This document shows, in pieces, positions 59,480 through 64,000 of a stretch of 64,000 bases of DNA. Within the stretch, counting starts at the first letter, position 1, and the number at the start of each line of letters is the position of its first letter. The stretch is from contig CM070903.1 of NCBI GenBank assembly GCA_036417435.1, positions 81,585,501 to 81,649,500 on the forward strand, in the 5' to 3' direction. The translations under genes were made by a program, and so were the position numbers. The notes under the pieces were generated by a model. The model saw nothing but the letters and a program-made list of their open reading frames with translations. It was not told where the DNA came from and searched no databases. This stretch comes from Inia geoffrensis (lineage: Eukaryota > Chordata > Mammalia > Artiodactyla > Iniidae).

Positions 59480-60332
59480 TGTTTTTTATCTTTCTTGGAA
59501 TGGTGGAGGAGTTTCATTGCTTGAGATGTTTGATTCTCTTTCTCTGTCTTTCTAAGTAGCTTTGCATAGATTTATTCCATTTTCTTCAATTCTTTTTGCA
59601 GATTTGTGATAGTTTACAAGATTCTTAGTTTAATGATGCCCTCTTCTGTCAATATGGCAAAGTACAATTTCTTTAATGCTTGTTTTTTGTATGTTCTGTA
59701 TTTGAGATCTAAGCCTATTATATGCATGGAAGAATGTAAAGATTTATCTTAAGACCCTCACCTTTCCAGTTCGGTATGATTGAAGCTTATTGCTGTCTCA
59801 GGAAGAGCAGAAGCACACAGTATTCTTGCATTACCCCAGGGTGCTATCTTCACATTTCCTTATGGGGATGCTTTCTCTAAGCCATCCCCAACTTTGCTCC
59901 CTACTTCCTTCTCTCCTTCATGTGCCCTCTGCCTCTGGAAACCACTGTTTAGGTATGTCTCACAAAAGCAAGGAGGCTTAAACCAACAATAAAGCACTCA
60001 TAGGGAAAAAAAGGGACAGAATTAACAGAGAAGAAAGGCAAAGGGAATTCCTGAGATGATGATGATGAAATGAAATTCTATGGCAACACCTTGTTTAGTG
60101 TAAGATTAGAGATCACCAGCTCAGGAGGGATGACTCCCTCACAACCCTTCCTCAAAAATGAAGATAATAGAATGCCTAATATTTATAAATAAATATACTT
60201 AGAAAAGTTTTACAGCTCTGTCAGAATTTGGGGATAAACTGGTTATACTACCAAAAAAAAAAAAAAAAAAAACCCCACTAAGCAAGCAAAAATGTAATCA
60301 TTAACTCTTGGGAGGGGGATAGGTTTGTTTCT
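59480..60332. other. Unassigned DNA with A-run
   Basis: Contains an A-run at about 60253-60271. The two overlapping plus frames at 59780-59992 have no recognisable domain. Confidence 0.3.
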
Positions 60333-60334
60333 CT

Positions 60335-63300
60335 TTTTCTTTGAATTTTATTTTATTATTTTTTTATACAGCAGGTTCCTATTAGCTATCCATTTTATAC
60401 ACTATTAGTGTATACATGTCAATCCCAATCTTCCACTTCATCCCACCACTGCCCCTACCCTGCCACTTTCCCCCCTTGGTGTCCATACGTTTGTTCTCTA
60501 CATCTGTGTCTCTATTTCTGCCCTACAAACTGGTTCATCTGTACCATTTTTCTAGGTTCCACATATATGTGTTAATATACGATATTTGTTTTTCTCTTTT
60601 TGACTTAGTTCACTCTGTATGACAGTCTCTGGATCCATCCACATCCCTACAAATGACCCAATTTCATTCCTCTTTATGGCTGAGTAATATTCCATTGTAT
60701 ATATGTACCACATCTTCTTTATCCATTCCTCTGTCAGTGGGCATTTAGGTTGCTTCCATGACCTGGCTATTGTAAATAGCTGCAATGAACATTGGGGTCC
60801 ATGTGTCTTTTTGAATTATGGTTTTCTCTGGGTATATGCCCAGTAGTGGGATTGCTGGGTCATATGGTAATTCTGTTTTTAGTTTTATAAGGAACTGCCA
60901 TACTGTTCTCCATACTGGCTGTATCAATTTACATTCCCACCAACAGTGCAAGAGGGTTCCCTTTTCTCTGCACCACATCCTCTCCAGCATTTGTTCTTTG
61001 TAGATTTTCTGATGATGCTCATTCTAACTGGTGTGAGGTGATACCTCACTGTAGTTTTCATTTGCATTTCCCTAATAATTAGTGATGTTGAGCAGCTTTT
61101 CATGTGCTTCTTGGCCATCTGTATGTCTTCTTTGGAGAAATGTCTATTTAGGTCTTCTGCCCATCTTTCGATTGGGTTGTTTGTTTGTTTGTTTGTTTTG
61201 CAGTACATGGGCCTCTCACCACTGTGGCCCCTCCTGCCGTGGAGCACAGGCTCCGGATGCGCAGGCTCAGCGGCCATGGCTCACGGTCCCAGGTGCGCCG
61301 TGGCATGTGGGATCTTCCCGGACCGGGGCACGAACCCATGTCCCCTGCGTCGACAGGCGGACTCTCAACCACTGCGCCACCAGGGAAGCCCGGTTGTTTG
61401 CTTTTTTAATGTTGAGCTGCATGAGCTGTTTATATATTTTGGAGATTAATCCTTTGTCCGTTGATTCTTTTGCAAATATTTTCTCCCATTCTGAGGGTTG
61501 TCTTTTTGTCTTGTTTGAGGTTTCCTTTGCTTTGCAAAAGCTTTTAAGTTTCATTAGGTCCCATTTGTTTATTTTTGTTTTTATTTCCATCACTCTAGGA
61601 GGTGGATCAAAAAATATCTTGCTGTGATTTACGTCAAAGAGTATTCTTCCTGTTTTACTCTAAGAGTTTTATAGTCTCCAGTCTTACATTTAGGTCTCTA
61701 ATCCATTTTGAGTTTATTTTTGTGTATGGTGTTAGGGAGTGTTCTAATTTCATTCTTTTCCATGTAGCTGTCCAGTTTTCCCAGCACCACTTATTGAAGA
61801 AACTGTCTTTTCTCCATTGTATATCTTTGCCTCCTTTGTCATAGATTAGTTGACCATAGGTGCGTGGGTTTATCTCTGGGCTTTCTATCTTGTTCCACTG
61901 ATCTATGTTTCTGTTTTTGTGCCAGTACCATATTGCCTTGATTACTGTAGCTTTGTAGTATAGTCTGAAGTCAGGAAGTCTGATTCCTCCAGCTCCATTT
62001 TTTTCCTTCAAGACTGCTTTGGCTATTCGGGGTCTTTTGTGTCTCCATACAAATTTTAAGATGATTTGTTCTAGTTCCGTAAAAAATGCCATTGGTAATT
62101 TGATAGGGATTGCATTGAATCTGTGGATTGCTTTGGGTAGTATAGTCATTTTCACAATATTGATTCTTCCAATCCAAGAACATGGTATATCTCTCCATCT
62201 GTTGGTATCATCTTTCATTTCTTTCATCAGTGTTTTATACTTTTCTGCATACAGGTCTTTTTTCTCCTTAGGTAGCTTTATTCCTAGGTATTTTATTCTT
62301 TTTGTTGCAATGGTAAATGGGAGTGTTTCCTTAATTTCTCTCTCATATTTTTCATCATTAGTGTACAGGGATGCAAGAGATTTCTGTGCATTAATTTTGT
62401 ATCCTGCTACTTTACCAAATTCATTAATTATAATGATCTAGCAGTTTTCTGTTAGCATCTTTAGGATTCTCTATGTATAGTATCATGTCATCTGCAAACA
62501 GTGACAGTTTCACTTCTTTTCCGATTTGGATTCCTTTTATTTCTTTTCTCTGATTTCCATGGCTAAAACTTCCAAAACTATGTTGAATAATAGTGGTGAG
62601 AGTGGGCAACCTTGTCTTGTTCTGGATCTTAGTGGAAACGGTTTCAGTTTTTCACCATTGAGAATGATGTTGGCTGTGGGTTTGTCATATATGACCTTTA
62701 TTATGTTGAGGTAAGTTCCCTCTATGCCTGCTTTCTGGAGAGTTTTTATCATAAATGGGACTTGAATTTTGTCAGCAGCTTTCTCTGCATCTATTGAGAT
62801 TATGATCTGGTTTTTATCCTTCAGTTTGTTAATGTGTTTTATCACATTGATTGATTTGCGTATATTGAAGAATCCTTGCATTCCTGGAATAAACCCCACT
62901 TGATCATGGTGTATGATCCTTTTAATGTTCTGTTGGATTCTGTTTGCTAGTATTTTGTTGAGGATTTTTGCATCTCTGTTCATCAGTGATACTGGCCTTT
63001 AGTTTTTGTTTTTTTTTCCATCACATCTTTGTCTGGTTTTGGTATCAGGGTGATGGTGGCCTTGTAGAATGAGTTTGGGAGTGTTCCTCCTCTGCTATAT
63101 TTTGGAAGAGTTTGAGAAGGATAGGTGTTAGCTCTTCTCTAAATGTTTGATTGAATTGGCCTGTAAATCCATCTGGTCCTGGGCTTTTGTTTGTTGGAAG
63201 ATTTTTAATCACAGTTTCAATTTCAGTGCTTGTGATTGGTCTGTTTATATTTTCTACTTCTTCCTGGTTCAGTCTCAGGAGGTTGTGCTTTTCTAAGAAT

Positions 63301-64000
63301 TTGTTCATTTCTACCAGGTTGTCCATTTTATTGGCATATAGTTGCTTGTAGCAATCTCTCATGATCCCTTCTGTTTCTGCAGTGTCAGTTGTTACGTCTC
63401 CTTTTACATTTCTAGTTCTGTTGATTTGAGTCTTCTCGCTTTTTTTCCTAATGGGTCTGGCTAATGGTTTATCACTTTTTTTTATCTTCTCAAAGAACCA
63501 TCTTTTAGTTTTATTGATCTTTGCTATCGTTTCCTTCATTTCTTTTTCATTTATTTCTGATCTGATCTTTATGATTTCTTTCTTTCTGCTAACTTTGGGG
63601 TTTTTTTTGTTCTTCTTTGTCTGATTGCTTTAGTTGTAAGGTTAGGTTGTTTATTTGAGATGTTTCTTGTTTCTTGAGTAGGATTGTATTGCTATAAACT
63701 TCCCTCTTAGAACTGCTTTTGCTGCATCCCATAGGTTTTGGGTCATCATGTTTTCATTGTCATTTGTTTCTAGGTATTTTTTGATTTCCTCTTTGATTTC
63801 TTCAGTGATCTCTTGGTTATTTAGTAATGCATTGTTTAGCCTCCATGTGTTTGTATTTTTTACAGATTTTTTCCCTGTAATTGATATCTAGCCTCATAAC
63901 GTTGTGGTCAGAAAAGATGCTTGTTACGATTTCAGTTTTCTTAAATTTACCAAGGCTTGATTTGTGACCCAAGATATGATCTATCCTGGAGAATGTTCCA
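60335..64000 (-). mobile_element. Long L1, minus orientation, ORF2 almost whole, cut by window edge
   Basis: Reads right to left. Endonuclease end at the edge: S-R-I-D-H text near 63965-64000 and SDHN (63901-63912), the catalytic histidine motif. Then the linker (63045-63539, 'NLPTNKSPGPDGFTGQFNQTF'), reverse transcriptase (62537-62983, '[20 protein letters not shown]', motif A reading [14 protein letters not shown] at 62487-62498), thumb and C-terminus (61655-62227), then the 3' UTR ending near 60335 ('tatacagcaggttcctatt'). At least three frameshifts or stops and one SINE break ORF2. The first half of the endonuclease, ORF1 and 5' UTR lie outside the window. Confidence 0.92.
61184..61391 (-). 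mobile_element. CHR SINE inside the L1, minus orientation, 9-bp TSD
   Basis: Tail reads (TTTG)n, then 'gcagtacatgggcctctc', 'gagcacaggctccggatgc', 'ccactgcgccaccaggga'. Duplication ggttgtttg at 61175-61183 and 61392-61400. L1 ORF2 resumes directly afterwards. The 181-codon plus frame through here is SINE and antisense L1, not a gene. Confidence 0.92.

Noticed and set aside
61082..61627. Longest plus-strand frames (181 and 115 codons)
   Set aside because: They run through a minus-oriented CHR SINE and the antisense of L1 ORF2. The same peptide text occurs in every other SINE copy of the window.
61655..62227. 190-codon minus frame that looks like a real protein
   Set aside because: It is a real protein remnant, the L1 ORF2 thumb/C-terminal region, so it is annotated as part of the mobile element, not as a host gene.
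1..64000. CRISPR array, bacterial operon, phage or plasmid features
   Set aside because: The repeats, base composition and interspersed elements are those of a mammalian nuclear genome; no regularly spaced repeat-spacer structure exists.

Overview
The window looks like cetacean nuclear DNA, most likely from a toothed or baleen whale. The main clue is a set of eleven CHR-type tRNA-derived SINEs, whose heads read like the motif 'cttccctggtggcgcagtgg'. They sit beside artiodactyl/cetacean-type L1 3' ends ('tttattggagtataattgc') and older mammal-wide repeats (L2, MIR, MER5-like, MLT1-like). I saw no Bov-B LINE. That is consistent with a whale rather than a ruminant, but does not prove it. Names rest on pattern recognition of repeat consensus sequences; no search was run.

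Layout. 1-33 kb is intergenic or intronic DNA: old MIR and L2 fragments, several 5'-truncated L1s, one twin-primed L1 (25.6-26.5 kb), a solo endogenous retroviral LTR on the minus strand (about 19.42-19.92 kb), a 1.1-kb L2 (15.85-16.98 kb) and three SINEs. 33.4-34.15 kb is the only clear gene-associated signal: a TATA-less CpG island with Sp1-type GC boxes, a very good splice donor on the minus strand (33494/33495) and a usable donor on the plus strand (34107/34108). An 81-nt segment at 35210-35290 has the acceptor and donor of an internal exon. 35.6-47 kb is the most repeat-poor part (SINEs, MER5 and L2 pieces, a tiny L1, an RPL26 processed pseudogene). 38.2-42.2 kb has no repeat or gene I can name. 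47.4-64 kb is an almost solid stack of nested L1s in both orientations, interrupted by SINEs and an MLT1-type LTR. It ends in a long minus-strand L1 that runs off the right edge inside its endonuclease domain.

Function. No intact protein-coding gene, tRNA or rRNA gene is supported. Coding-like stretches are L1 ORF2 or ORF1 remains, chance ORFs inside SINEs, or the dead RPL26 retrocopy. The biology visible here is mostly retrotransposition: target-site duplications, 5' truncation, inversion, nested insertion, and one SINE that seems to have carried along unique 3' flanking sequence. The CpG island with its candidate exons is the best lead for an unannotated transcript.
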